Origin: Myrica gale
Taxonomy: Eukaryota > Streptophyta > Magnoliopsida > Fagales > Myricaceae
Length of the DNA stretch: 64,000 nucleotides
Reading direction: 5' to 3'
Assembly: GCA_963930655.1 (NCBI GenBank)
Contig: OZ005609.1
Location: forward strand, 21,835,001 to 21,899,000
Below are positions 22,696 through 34,162 of the stretch, piece after piece. Position 1 is the stretch's first letter; every line of letters begins with the position of its first letter. The position numbers were made by a program, and so were the translations under genes. The notes beneath the pieces were generated by a model. The model made no database searches, had not been told where the DNA came from, and was given only the letters and a program-made list of their open reading frames with translations.

Positions 22696-23448
22696 TTCAC
22701 AATCGCAGTAAACTCCGATCAGAAAGCAACCGATCAAAGCCCAGCAGAACCTTCTCCACCATCTCCGAATCACAGCCCAGCAGAACCTTCTCCACCATCT
22801 CCGAATCACAGCCCAGAGCATCCGAAGAACCCAAATATCCCACCAGTACTCAGTGTGCCTGAAATATTGCCTAAAGAACCCAAGCCGGCCACTTTGATCA
22901 CCTCGCACAAAAAGACAGTAGCAAACACAGCAGCCAACCTGGCAAACCTTTTGCCCACCGGGACAGTCCTTGCATTTCAAGCACTCGTACCATCTTTTTC
23001 CCTCACGGGAAAATGTGATATCTTCAACCAGTACCTTGTTGGATTCGTGATTGCATTTTTTGCCGTCACTTGTTTCCTCTTAACTTTCACTGATAGCTTT
23101 GTCTCTGAAGAAAACAAGCTGTACTATGGTATTGCCACGCGCAAAGGCTTTTGCGTCTTTAAGTACAAAGATCGTGCAAACGAAGAAGAAAAGAACAGCA
23201 AGCTCTTGGAGAATTATAAAATCCGACCCTTGGATTTTGTTCATGCATTTGGTTCTCTCTTTGTTTTCTTGATCTTTGCTATTAGCAGTCCGGATGTGCT
23301 AGCTTGTTTCTTCCCCGAAGCAGGTGAAAGTGACCAGTATTCAGTAGTGGTGTATTTGCCCCTAGTGGCTGGACTTTTAGGGAGTTTCGTTTTCGCTTTT
23401 TGTCCGCCACGTAAATGGCTTGGGTACACGGAAAATATACGCGGCTAG
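22696..23448 (+). pseudogene. DMP (DUF679) copy 2, no start codon
   Basis: The frame is open from 22696 to the stop at 23446-23448 and covers the whole DMP core: ANLANLLPTGTVLAFQALVP, the four hydrophobic segments, FTDSFVSEENKLYYGIA, DFVHAFGSLFVF, ACFFPEAG, and CPPRKWLGYTE at the C-terminus. The core has no stops and all hallmark residues are present. But the frame holds no ATG at all: an upstream TAA at 22693 closes it, and a fold-back element lies just before that. The N-terminal part contains a 36-bp direct duplication (residues SPAEPSPPSPNH twice). Either the gene was decapitated recently, or an unrecognised 5' exon supplies the start. It is clearly a paralogue of the gene at 11835, with a longer acidic/charged loop (RANEEEKNSKLLENY). 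Confidence 0.75.
22735..22812 (+). repeat. 36-bp direct repeat in the DMP2 N-terminus
   Basis: The unit AGCCCAGCAGAACCTTCTCC followed by ACCATCTCCGAATCAC occurs twice in tandem without mismatch. It keeps the frame and duplicates a proline-rich dodecapeptide. Confidence 0.9.
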
Positions 23449-23995
23449 TGGTTTTAACGGCTCAATAGGGCTGCATGGTAATGGTGTCTCTGAGAATGAA
23501 ATTGTATTACGTAAGACGTTATTAGGTAAGTTGTTCACAGAAATAAGTGACCAACTCATGTATATGTGAGTTATTTCACAAAACAAAAGACGAGAAGAAA
23601 AAAAAACAAGGAAAAGAAAAGGCCAAACTTTCTTGATGACCATGGTGTGAACAGTGAAATCTATATATATAAAGCTACTTATTCATATAATTAGAATTGT
23701 TTCTTATTCATATATATATATATATACACAGCCCACTGATGCATCGGATCCCAAGGCCAAAAAAAACCCAGTGAGAAAAGTGCCGACCCTTGTACGGCCA
23801 GATGTCAGCACTTGAACTAAACACGTTGTTGTTTCTCGTAAGGATAAGATGTGGGTGGTAGTCTTACAAGGCGGTACTAAATGTACAAAATCGACGGTCC
23901 CATAGCTGATATGCCTGCCGGATATGTGGACCATTCGACACCACCCTCGAGAACACTTTCGTGGAAAATTCATGTGGCTTATGTAAAAGCGAAGG
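23449..23995. other. 3' flank of DMP copy 2
   Basis: Contains a TA dinucleotide run near 23710-23726. No gene recognised. Confidence 0.4.
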
Positions 23996-24202
23996 CTATG
24001 TTTGGTTTTGTTCTTCGTATATGTTTTTGTGTTTTTATTTTTTTTTGAAAGTAGTGTAAATTTTTTTGAGATTGGTAAAAAATATGTTAAAAATTGTTAG
24101 AATTTGTAAAAAATTATTGGGGTGGATGAAAAGATATTGAAATTAATAAAAAAATAAGTAAAAAATATTTTGAAAATGTTTTGAGATATTAAACAAACAT
24201 AG
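23996..24202. mobile_element. MITE with CTATGTTTG ends
   Basis: The left end CTATGTTTGGTTTTG and the right end CAAACATAG form short inverted repeats around about 207 bp of A/T-rich sequence. It resembles the element at 48132 in its ends but not clearly in its middle. Confidence 0.6.
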
Positions 24203-24757
24203 ACGATGATTCTGCAGCAAAAAGAAATACACTGCTGATTGATGCTATTTTAGCCTTTGACAGCTTTCTTTCTTTACGTCACTATCGTAGCTTTTTTATT
24301 TAAGTCTATTTCTCAAAACCTCAACGTAAAAAAGAGAATTCATTCATTTAATTTTTCAATATTATTAAATTTAAAGTATATTTTTTAGAGTTTTCTATTT
24401 GAAAATTATGGTGAGGTATTTATATTTTTGTGAGTTGACATATTTACTATTGTTAGATGAATCTGGTCACTCTCTCGTAATTTTCCACTTAACCATTACA
24501 ACATTTTATTTTTTCTAAGTCTTCATCTCCCATGCGTATTCATCCCACTTTCTTATCAAAATTCGAAATTTCTTCTTGGTCATATGAAAAGTCTCATTTA
24601 TCTTCTTGGAATTTCATAAGAATTATCTAGAACCTCTCCCTAAGTTCTATATATACCCTAGCCTATCTCTCAAGACATTCATTCCATCATATCTCACCTA
24701 AACCCACAAAAGAGAAAGTGTTCCTAGTTTTGTCTTCAACAATTTCCATAGTTTGTA
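24203..24757. other. No gene seen
   Basis: AT-rich sequence with no recognisable domains. Part of it may belong to the long terminal repeat of the Copia remnant that follows, but I could not match a second copy. Confidence 0.35.
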
Positions 24758-24940
24758 AGGGTGGGTTTGCTAACTAAAATTTTACACTTGCTAAAATTTT
24801 AACACAATAAAAAATTACAATATAATTTCTCTTTTCACATCATATCATTACTTTTCACTATAATAAATATTAAAAATAATCTATCTCATCTTTTTTTCAT
24901 CAAAACTAATACCCTAAAATTTTAACATACAAACACAAGT
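24758..24940 (-). mobile_element. MITE of the GGTTGTGTTTG family, reverse orientation
   Basis: It shares AAAATTTTAACACAAT, ATTACAATATAATTTCTC and CACTATAATAAATAT with the copy at 52321 and, on the other strand, the blocks of the 49632 copy. The ends are worn. Confidence 0.7.
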
Positions 24941-25079
24941 GTGGTACTATCTAAGTTGTATTATCTTCTTTTTCAATTAATAAGAAGTGTGTTTCTTCTT
25001 TCAGTATGATCTCTTCTATTTTGGTTGTGAGTCCTTGGGCTAGTGTGACTTTGTGACGCTATTTGAGAATCGATTGTTC

Positions 25080-26290
25080 CAGTGGATTTGGGCACCGTAT
25101 TTCTCTACAAATATTCCAATATTCTTTATGGTAAGAAAGCTATAGGCTTACACTCTTTCTTCGATCCAATTCATTCCTTCCACCAACTCAGTCAATTTTT
25201 TCTCTATCTAATTCGCTTCGATGGCACCTTCTACTACTATCACAGTCTCCAATTTTGCGACAAACAAACTTCAGAGCCATAACTATCCCTTTTGGAGGGC
25301 TCAAGTTCTTTTAGCTGAAAGTCAAGGCTTCTCGGCTACCTTACTAGTGAAACAAAAATCTCAGTCAAGTTTCTCACAAATGCTAATGCATCCAACACTT
25401 CGACTCCGACTATTAATCCAGCATACACTAGCTGGAAAAAAGTTGATGTGCAACTTCGACTCCGACTATTAATCCAGCATACACTAGTCATGTGGCTTTT
25501 TATGGCCAGAAGAATGGCAACCACAATAATAATAGGGGTGAAGCCTGTCCAAACAATCAGCCCTTCAACTCCAAAGGTAAAGTTTTTTTACAACCCTCAT
25601 CCTCCCCTCGCTCTTTTCAACCTGCAAGTTCCATTCCTCGTCCTAAAACTGAGAGGAAACCCAGAGTTTGGTGTCAAATATATGCTAAAAAGGGACATGA
25701 TGCCTTTGAATGTTGGTCATGCTATGACAGAGACTTGAGATGTCGTGGTCTCAATGAAGCCTTGGCTACTCTTACTTTGAAAAATGATATTGAAGAAGTA
25801 GATTGGACAACAGATTTGGGTGCCTCTATTCACATGACTTCAAATACGGTATATTGTCTAACTTGAAACCTTTTCTAGGTCACGACAAAGTCATGGTAAT
25901 CAATGGTCAATTACTACCTATCAGTCACGCTGGCACTGCTATTATTGTTTCTGGTACTTCACAATTAATATTGAATAATGTGTTACTTGTTCCATCCGTA
26001 GAATGCAGCTTCTTTCCATAGGACAACTTACCATGGATCATAATGTAATATGTGAGTTTGACGCTGTTGGTTTCTGTATAAAGAGCAGGGACACCGGTTA
26101 GGTAATTCTGAAGGGAGTTAAGCGTGTCAATCTTTACACATTTACTACCCTCTAGCATGCTCGGATTTCCAACCGTTTTCAGTGCACAAGTCATGACATC
26201 TGGCATCAATGGTTGGGTCATCCTCATGAAGCTGCTCAAAATAAACTTCGCACTCTTGGTTTTAATGTTATATTGAATTCATTTTCTTTT
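25080..26290 (+). mobile_element. Ty1/Copia retrotransposon remnant, left part (fossil)
   Basis: Recognisable parts in order are a gag-like N-terminal region beginning near 25220, a CCHC-type zinc knuckle near 25660-25720, the start of the protease near 25800-25850, and the GAG-pre-integrase motif (HQWLGHPH) near 26200-26230. It carries many breaks and is clearly old and inactive. The other visible part lies at 30060-30290, beyond a long inserted LTR. Confidence 0.8.
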
Positions 26291-26620
26291 CCCCTTGCTC
26301 ATTTCTTAAATTTTAACAATGTCCTATGAGCAATCTTAAGTTTTTATCATCATTAACCATTGTAATCTCTTTGATTAATTTTCTACATCTTTTTGTTCTA
26401 ACTCAGGTTTAATATTTTTATTAGCTTGTCCATTTAGCTTAAGGTGATTAATGAGCATGAACTTTTTATCTTTTTTTTCCTCTCTCTTCTCCCTAGGTCA
26501 CACGGCAAACTCTCCTAACTCCCTTGACTTTTTTTCTCATTTTCTTGTCCTTTATCATGCATCATGGTGTGAAATTTTAGTCCAATCGGCAAGAGCTAGT
26601 GGGGGAATTTTTGAGAGATT
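26291..26620. other. Unassigned sequence between Copia remnant and LTR
   Basis: AT-rich DNA with no recognised coding region. It could be decayed element sequence or part of the inserted element. Confidence 0.35.
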
Positions 26621-29600
26621 TGTGACATCCCTTCATTGCCTAGAAAGGGGGAGAGAATGTCATTTGGCTTCTCTTGCCCCTTGCCGCCAAAATTGTCCAT
26701 CCAAGGAGCTTGCTTCTCGCAACTCCTTTGGACCAAATGATGGCTTGGTTGGTGTCATGAAAAACCAACCAAGTCGTGCAACATAGAGACCTTTGTGTGT
26801 GTGTCTACTTGCTGACCAAGTGAGTTGAGAGAGAGGAGACTAAGAGGTCAGCAAAGAAGAAGAAGAAGAAGAAGAAGAAGAAGAAGAAGAAGAATAGGAA
26901 GGAAGGTGAAAGAGAAAAGAGAATGTAAGAGAAAACTAGAGGAAATGCTTGGTGGGGGAGGGGTTATTCGACCATGGCCATGAACCCTCCCTTGCTTAAT
27001 TTTCTCTCCTATTTTCCTTTACCTATCCATCTTCTTCCTAATCTCTAATCTAAGATTTCTAAATCTAGGTTTTATACTTGCTTTAGAAGATTTTCAAGTC
27101 CATCTAAAGCCACCCGAAAATCACCAAGGTAAGGGTGTAGTGCATGTTGGTTTTTGTGGGGGATGAAATGAGTTATAGTCATGTTTGTGTGCAAATAGCT
27201 TTCTGCCTTGTTGTCTTAAAAGAAACTTCACTACCCCTGTATTTTGATGATATCCTTCTTATTTGCTGGTTGCATATAGAAGATGAGAAACAAGGATGAT
27301 CATTTGAGCAAACATGTTGCAATATATATGTAGGATGGTTGTGTATGGCACTTAGGTGCGAGTTGATTGTGCAAAGGCTTGTCTTTGTGCTAGGAGACGA
27401 TGGTCAGTGGCTTAAATGGCACAAAAGAGAGCCAAGAAGGCCACGGGTTGGCCATAGAACAGAAATAAAATACATGCATGTGGTATCTTGATTATTCTCT
27501 CCCTTTTTCATTGTTTTGAGTAAATATCTTATGATTTTGGTGCATGTGTGAACTTGGAAGTGTAAAAGTGATAAAAAGAAGGCTTGAGAATTGAGAGGGA
27601 CATGACAGTGATATTTGAGGGACTCATTATGAGCTCAAATGGTGTAAAAAGAGGCATTTAACTACATGCATGGTGTTGGTATTTTAAAGAGAAAAGGAAA
27701 TGAAAGTGTATGCCATCATTTTATATATGTGGTTTCTCTGTGATAATATTGATGTCTGACAGTATATTTGTATAAGGATAAATGAGATTAAAATCAAAGG
27801 AAACCAAAATCTATAACATACAAGAACATTAGTTAGCATTTTAACAAGAAAATGGTCACTGTTCAAAATGACCCTAGGATTCCCTTTGAATTTTAGCATG
27901 AAACTTTACAGATAGTATGTATAAGTAATCAGGACGTCACTGTAAAAATTTCAGCCAATAATGGTATAAGGAAAGGTCAAAAATGCCTCTAGAGGTCTCT
28001 AAGGGCAGTTTTGATATTTCACATAAAACGTTGGGGTAAAAATATTCAAACAAGGAAAATAATTATATTTCTGTGTAGATCATGAAAATTATATAGGTAA
28101 GCCCAAATTTGAGTTAAAACCGAGTGGAATTAGGGGCTCAAATCACAAAACTCGTTTAGCAGCCTAAATGGATTTTAGGCCTGTTAACCCTAAACAAGCC
28201 CGGAACACTTTGAAACTTTAGAGATAGGACCAGTAGGGTCTAAGGAGGCTTAAGAAGCTTTTCATTTGGACAAGATTAATATTCACTTATTAATTTCATG
28301 TTTATTCTTTAATTATGTATTATAAAAGGATGGCCTAAAACACCATTGCCTAAACATGGAACCTTGATTTTTCATATTTAATGCTTGCTTGTTGTATGTG
28401 GATTTGATTATGATAAGAGCTTTTAAATGATGCTCAATGGTGAAAGAGGTTATGACAGTGCCCTAAGAATGCTCAAAATGAGTAGAAAGGCGATGGATTG
28501 ACAAGGAAACGAAAAAGGAAGACGTGCATGAGATATGTTCTAAGACAATGGAAAGAAATAGAAAGGAATGGCTTCAAAGATGTTTGATGATTTTTGTTTG
28601 ATTCTTGATGATGATCTGGTATTTTCTTGTGGTATTTTATGTATTAAATGATTAATAGATGTGTTTTTATTTAATTCTTTATTTAAGGAAAAAACATGTT
28701 TAATAATTTGAAACCATATGACGTAGAAACTGATTAAGTATTTTAAATTTAGTTTGTGGATCTTATTTCTGGAATTTGCATTTTGGTTTTTCAAGCATTG
28801 AAATTACAAGTACTTTATTGGTTTATGTTTTCAAGTCATGTCATGGGATGTTTGAGATGTATACATTGCATATGAATGTTATTCGTGCATTAAATTGCAT
28901 TCACTTCATAAGAGGAAAAACAAATATGATGAACCTCAAGCCTACGAGGTGATTCTCGAATAAAGAGTGACGGTACCATGCACATGTTAGGAGAGTGCAA
29001 CCCCCCACTATAGGGAACGGTTATGCTTCTTCTGGACGTTATGACGTCGTTTTTAAAGGTTTTAAAGGTCCTGGTGTAAGTGGCACGAGACAATCCCATG
29101 AGAAGATGAGGGACGCACAACCCGACTCGTGGGATGAACAAAGCAGACACCGGGAATGCCTCAGGAAACCGTATGATGAGCGAATGCATTTCAAATGAAT
29201 TGCATGCATTCGTTGTACTGTTGCTATGTCATTTATGACTTGGATCATTGTCATTATGCTATTTATTTCAAAGCATGAGTTATATTTGTATGAGCATGTC
29301 CACTTCCCCGACCTTACCGAGTCAGTAGGACTCACCCCTTTTATGTTTGCTTGTGTTTTTCTTTTTATTGTTAAGCAGGATTTTGATTATTTCAAGGCCG
29401 GAAAGATTCTAGATACAGAGTCTGTTTTGTATCCCCCTTTCGTTGTTTCTTTTATTTTCTTTTGATGTTAGTGTTTCAAAATTGTTTTTGGTCCTTTGAA
29501 ACGTGATTGTATAGGCTAGGTGGACTATAGGGAGCTCACATTTTTGTATAACCAGGCATATTCTTTTGTAATCCTCCTAGAGGACCTTTTTGTACCTAAT

Positions 29601-30059
29601 CGTGTTCGTTTAAAGGAATGTGTGTATTTTTCTATGATGATTTCTTGTTACGAGGTTTATTTATTTCCTTTAATTACGCTTTAATCTTTTTACGATACCA
29701 ATCAATTTTCAACCTAATTTGTTAATGATATTTTCTTAAATAAATGCATATTATTATGATACGATACTTTTTACAGTTTTGCCATTTTTGTTTTAATCGT
29801 TAACCGACTAAGGTTTTCATTAGTAAACTGCAAATATACCGATTTTAAATATTTTGTGCAATTTCACTTCCTTTGTTTAAGTTTCTAAACCGACTTACGA
29901 AATTTTTAACCAGTAACTTTTTAAATTAAGACTTCCGCAAAGTAATTTCAAAGGCATTGGGCAATTTTAAGAGTTTTAATCGTGCGGTAATTTTCGAATT
30001 TTGTGCATGCGGTTCCTATACGCAAACCGACGGGACAAGTACCAGCACGGAGTGTGACA
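26621..30059. mobile_element. Long Ty3/Gypsy-type LTR, probably solo (fossil)
   Basis: The stretch begins TGTGACATCCC and ends GTGTGACA, the TG...CA termini typical of plant Gypsy LTRs, particularly those of chromovirus (Tekay/Del-like) and Ogre-like elements with LTRs over 3 kb. Between them I see no gag, pol or integrase. The region near 29305-29340 resembles LTR promoter-flank sequence of such elements. It separates two parts of a Copia remnant, so it inserted later. I found no matching direct repeat flanking it, so the left boundary is tentative. Confidence 0.55.
26856..26893. repeat. (GAA)n microsatellite
   Basis: An uninterrupted run of about 12 AAG/GAA triplets inside the long LTR. 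Confidence 0.95.
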
Positions 30060-30290
30060 AAAATCCACTGTGATTTTTGGGGCCCTGCTCCAATTACTTT
30101 AGCTGATGGTTTTCTATATTATGCTTGTTTTGTGGATGACTACGATCGTTACAAACTTACAACAATGTAGAAACTTTTCAAACCAACGTGTACCTCATAA
30201 ATCAGTTATCATCTACTGCCTTAAATTTTTCCACTCCTTTTTATCAACTATTTAACAAACATCCCAACTATTCAAATATTGGGAGGGAGC
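30060..30290 (+). mobile_element. Ty1/Copia remnant, right part (fossil)
   Basis: Resembles the integrase core of Copia elements (region around a FVDDYDR-like motif near 30130-30150) and following sequence. It is short and broken, and belongs with the remnant at 25080-26290. Confidence 0.7.
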
Positions 30291-32039
30291 GAGTAATGTA
30301 ACAATCCTTCATAAATATGATAATATAACTTAAAACAAAATTCTTAACCAATGCTAATATCGAGAAAAATGAAGTGCACCTCATGGGAAAAAAAAAAGGA
30401 TACACACGATTGTGTTGGGTCTTCTAGCTGTGCATAATTGTAGCAGCTAGAAAATTAATTACTCGGCCACTCGGGTAGAGAAACTAGTAGAGAAAGGGCC
30501 TGATCTCTCTCAAAATAAGATCAGGAGCCGTATATATCCTTTGCCTGATCCCACTAGCTAGATACGTAATGATAGAGGTATGTGATCAGGTCAGATCAGG
30601 TTTTAGAGTACCGTCCAAATTTCTACAGTTAAGAAACAAGAGTTTGTGTTGTTTACGAAAGATCACATTCAAAGAAAAGAAAAAGATCACATTGATTGGG
30701 CGGGCCATTGATATTATTGGATCATATATATCGCAATATGAGTCATGTCACAATCAATAGAAAGCTGTAACAACTTTAAAGGGAGGACCAATCGTTGAAC
30801 TCCGGACGGACGGCCCCAATTGCACTCAATCATCCCAGTGTGGACACATGACATTATAATCTACTCTTTATCTAATCCAAAACTCATCTGATCAATTGCA
30901 CTTTAAAATGACTATACATTAAAAAATCCAAGAAAATTGTTTTAGACGAGGACACTTGTACATAAAGGTTTAATGACGTGACCAAATGAAATTCATCGAT
31001 TAGATCGATTTCTGCCTCAAAATCGCGTATAGTATTAGCACGAGTGAGATCTTTTTCAGGATAGATATTTTTTTGTTTAATTTATTGCATGATATAGTCA
31101 AAGATGATCAGAAGTGAACACATGACATCACACATAGAATATTCAATGTTGTAACATTTACATTGCTTAGTAGCCAAGAAAAAAAAATTACATTGCTTAA
31201 TATTTAATATAAATATTATAGAATATACGTGTATCTTAGTTATACATGTTGCCTCTTTATTACTTCTTTTTTTTTAGTTTTTAAAGTATATTTTCTTTGG
31301 AGTGGAAGATTTGACAATTTGATATTTGCATCTTAACTGGACATTGTGAGGCAACTTGTGCTTTGATCAAACCTAATTAATGTCTTTGCAATTGAATACT
31401 AACGATGGTAAATCCCCTGGTAGCCTATAGGACACTGAAAATTTATTGAACAATTTGGGCAATTTATAGTTAACAGCAAATTCTCCATACTATTATAGGG
31501 ATTATAATGCAATACTTCTCAGTTATTTTTGTCCATACTATTTTTGTAGTACTTGATATTGAAAATTCTAGTGTATATCTCCCTTGACTCAGCTCTCTCT
31601 CATTCTCGTTATTTAAATTTTTGACAGTTTCAATTTTTGCAGGATACTCGAGATTTTACACTTGAAAATTGCTAGACCTCCGACCCCTAGTATGTCCTTC
31701 TATCCAAGATTCTCTCTCTACAATTCAGTAGAAAAATTCATTTATTTAGTATGCTAAAAATGCTTTAGGGTTTGAAATTTTGTGAGTTGTGAAATTGTTG
31801 GAGGATGAGATTGAATTAGTTTGGATATCTTAGGGCTATAAAGGTTTCTACCTAGAAATTTCTAATTTTTTCGAAAATAAATAGAAACTCACTCATATTT
31901 TTTGGTCCCGAATTAATTATTTAGCTGATTTTTTTTTTTTAGTATTTTTCATGCCCTTGAATTTCTGTGAAGTTTCTGCTGCTCAAACTATCATTTTCTT
32001 ATATATATATAAGATGCAAATTAGTAGGATCTAATTGAC
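30291..32039. other. No gene seen
   Basis: 1.7 kb of AT-rich DNA without a recognisable gene, RNA or paired element ends. Open frames near 30569-30760 have no family signature. Confidence 0.4.
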
Positions 32040-32216
32040 ATTTTCAGTCTTAGCAAATAATATGTACGTGTATTTTAAAATTTTTAATATTTTTTAATCC
32101 TTAATTTTCAATATTTTAACTTTAAAACATTTTTTACATTAGGTTAGAATTTTTTTTATCATTTCGTCTTATGTGTTCGACCCCTTCAAATTGGACCATG
32201 GATCCGCCACCAGATC
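32040..32216. mobile_element. hAT (ZMYM1-type) 3' end, isolated
   Basis: The AT-rich tail (ATTTTTAATATTTTTT, TTTTTTACATTA, TTCGACCCC) matches the 3' ends at 2590-2735 and 43085-43205. It is followed by GGATCCGCCACC, close to the CCGCCACTG terminus used by this hAT branch. No transposase precedes it. Confidence 0.6.
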
Positions 32217-33187
32217 TTTATAATTCATACGCCAGCAGATATCATATCTAAAAGGTCCCACCTTACGTCATCTGAAGTCAACAAAGAGTCAGTGTATGAT
32301 CATGCATGGATGGTGGGTGGGCACAAGTGGGTATAAACAATTTCCCAATTTTCTTTCCTCCGGCAAATATCCCAAGCCGATCTGACACATTTCATTCTCG
32401 ATCGCGATCGGTATGCCATGCAGCTTTCCTATCCGGATCTGTCTGGCCCCGAGGTTGGACTGTACATATGGTGCAACTTGTAATGTAAGCTACCTGTTTG
32501 ATTCCTTTTTCTTGTTTATCTTCCAATACTCTAATTTCTCTTGATTTCATTTTATTTACAGACATTTAATTTAACCTTTTCCTAGTATTTAAATGGAATT
32601 AATTAAGTTTCAAGTATATCGTAAAATAAGTAATATTAACAAATATAGCTTGATCAAAATTGTCATAAGCCGTTTGTCCCAAATAGACATGCCAGCCAAA
32701 CCTCCCAAATTATTATTCCCTTATCCATTACGAAGCCAACACATGACAAATGATATACAGCAACAGATAGAGATAGCAAAGGATGAGGATGGGCTAGCTA
32801 TGGCTATTAACATGCGCAGGAAAAATAATAATAAAAAAGTGCGGAAGGAAAAGGCGGATCTGAGCGCAGTCTTATGCCATCTCACGTGGGACCCGGCACC
32901 GTTCGCTCTATCACTCCAGCTCATAGTACACCACCACCTTTCTGTCTCGTTGGCCTTTCCTTCACCAGACCCACCTCCCCCCTCTCTTTCTTCCCCTATC
33001 TTTGGCGCGAGGGTATTAATTATTAATACCCTCAACTCCTTTCCGAAACTTTCTCCACATAACCCACCCAAGCTGTTTTCAACTTTTCATGAGTATCCTC
33101 ATTCTTTCTCTGATCATGTGAACTAAACCCATGCGTCTCGCTCTCTTATTATTTACTTCTTTGTGAGCTTATAGCTACCTTGCAACT
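32217..33187. other. Upstream region of the FAF-like gene
   Basis: Contains CT-rich stretches and the short repeat GGTATTAATTATTAATACC (33012-33030, a perfect palindrome). The open frame 32593-33126 lacks any known motif and I do not call it a gene. Confidence 0.4.
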
Positions 33188-34162
33188 ATGGTTATGATGA
33201 GCTTTTGCAAGAAGAGCGTTCACTCTTTTCTTGGCTTCCCCACCTCTATAGATACCAGTACCACTCCCACTGACAAACAACTCTATTATAGATGTCCCCA
33301 CCACCGCTTCTCTTCTTCCCTCGCAGGAGGGTTAGGGCTAATCACTGTCGCAAGCGCCGATGTCCAACGCTCACCCAACGTTCTTGAATCCTCTTCGGTT
33401 AAATCCACGCCGGCAGCTTCTTCTCCTCCTCCGAAGAAAGACCCGGGCGGAATTGGATTTATCGATGATATAGGAGGCGGGGTGGACGGGCTGATGTCGT
33501 GCACTGAGAGTCTAGGATTTGAGAGCTCCGACGAGAGACGGTTCGACGACAAGATTGAGGAGGAGATAAATGATAAGGATACAAGTGACGATGGGTTTTA
33601 CACGAGGAGGATGAAATCGAGGAGGGAAGGAGACCGAGAGGTGAAGAATTTTCCACCCCCTCTTTCTTCGATGAATCCGAACGGCCAGCGTAGTTTCTTT
33701 CTTCGTGCAGTGAGGAAGGACGGGCGGCTCGAGCTCACCGAAGTGCGGATTGATCGGACCGAGATTCTCCGGGCTTCACGACAAGACGGAAGGTTGAGAT
33801 TGCACCTCATCAGAGACGACGATATCCATGATTTTACAGGAGAGGAGGTAGAGGAAGACGAAGACGAAGAAGAAGAATTGGTGGAGGAAGTGGAGCAGGA
33901 ACATGAGGAAGAAGAAAATGAATTGGTAATAGAAGAAGAGAAGGAAATAGAAGATCAAGAGAAAGAAGAAACGCAAAAATTCAATGGATTTGAAGAAGAA
34001 ACTGAAGAAAAGAGGTTCGGGGATTTGATGTTTCCGGTTAGCGGTGAGGGGTTCAGGCGGTGTAAGGAACTCGGGAGCCACCGCTATCATCACCACCATG
34101 ATAGCAATCACCACCACAACTTGCATGGGTGGAGGCAGCAATATTGTGTAACAACCGGGTGA
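33188..34162 (+). CDS. FANTASTIC FOUR (FAF)-like protein
   Basis: Intronless frame of 324 codons. The FAF domain is at about residues 154-208: FPPPLSSM, then RSFFLRAVRKDGRLELTEVR and EILRASRQDGRLRLHLI, matching the plant-specific FAF family. In Arabidopsis the FAF proteins are small nuclear/cytoplasmic regulators that restrain shoot-meristem growth through the WUSCHEL-CLAVATA loop. FAF-like members also occur in chloroplasts. After the domain comes a very acidic run (about 219-275, mostly glutamate) and a histidine-rich patch (298-311). Acidic tails of this kind are common in the family. The N-terminal 150 residues are low-complexity. The ATG at 33188 is the first in frame, with further methionines at codons 3 and 4. 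Single-copy here, no neighbours of related function. Confidence 0.9.
   Translation: MVMMSFCKKSVHSFLGFPTSIDTSTTPTDKQLYYRCPHHRFSSSLAGGLGLITVASADVQRSPNVLESSSVKSTPAASSPPPKKDPGGIGFIDDIGGGVDGLMSCTESLGFESSDERRFDDKIEEEINDKDTSDDGFYTRRMKSRREGDREVKNFPPPLSSMNPNGQRSFFLRAVRKDGRLELTEVRIDRTEILRASRQDGRLRLHLIRDDDIHDFTGEEVEEDEDEEEELVEEVEQEHEEEENELVIEEEKEIEDQEKEETQKFNGFEEETEEKRFGDLMFPVSGEGFRRCKELGSHRYHHHHDSNHHHNLHGWRQQYCVTTG

Noticed and set aside
26621-30059. Full Gypsy element with its coding part
   Set aside because: No gag or pol signature was seen between the TG and CA termini, so I call only a long LTR.
32593-33126. 177-codon plus-strand frame upstream of the FAF-like gene
   Set aside because: No family signature, and it looks like promoter and leader sequence with CT-rich stretches.
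33776-34141. 121-codon minus-strand frame
   Set aside because: Antisense shadow of the acidic and histidine-rich tail of the FAF-like gene.
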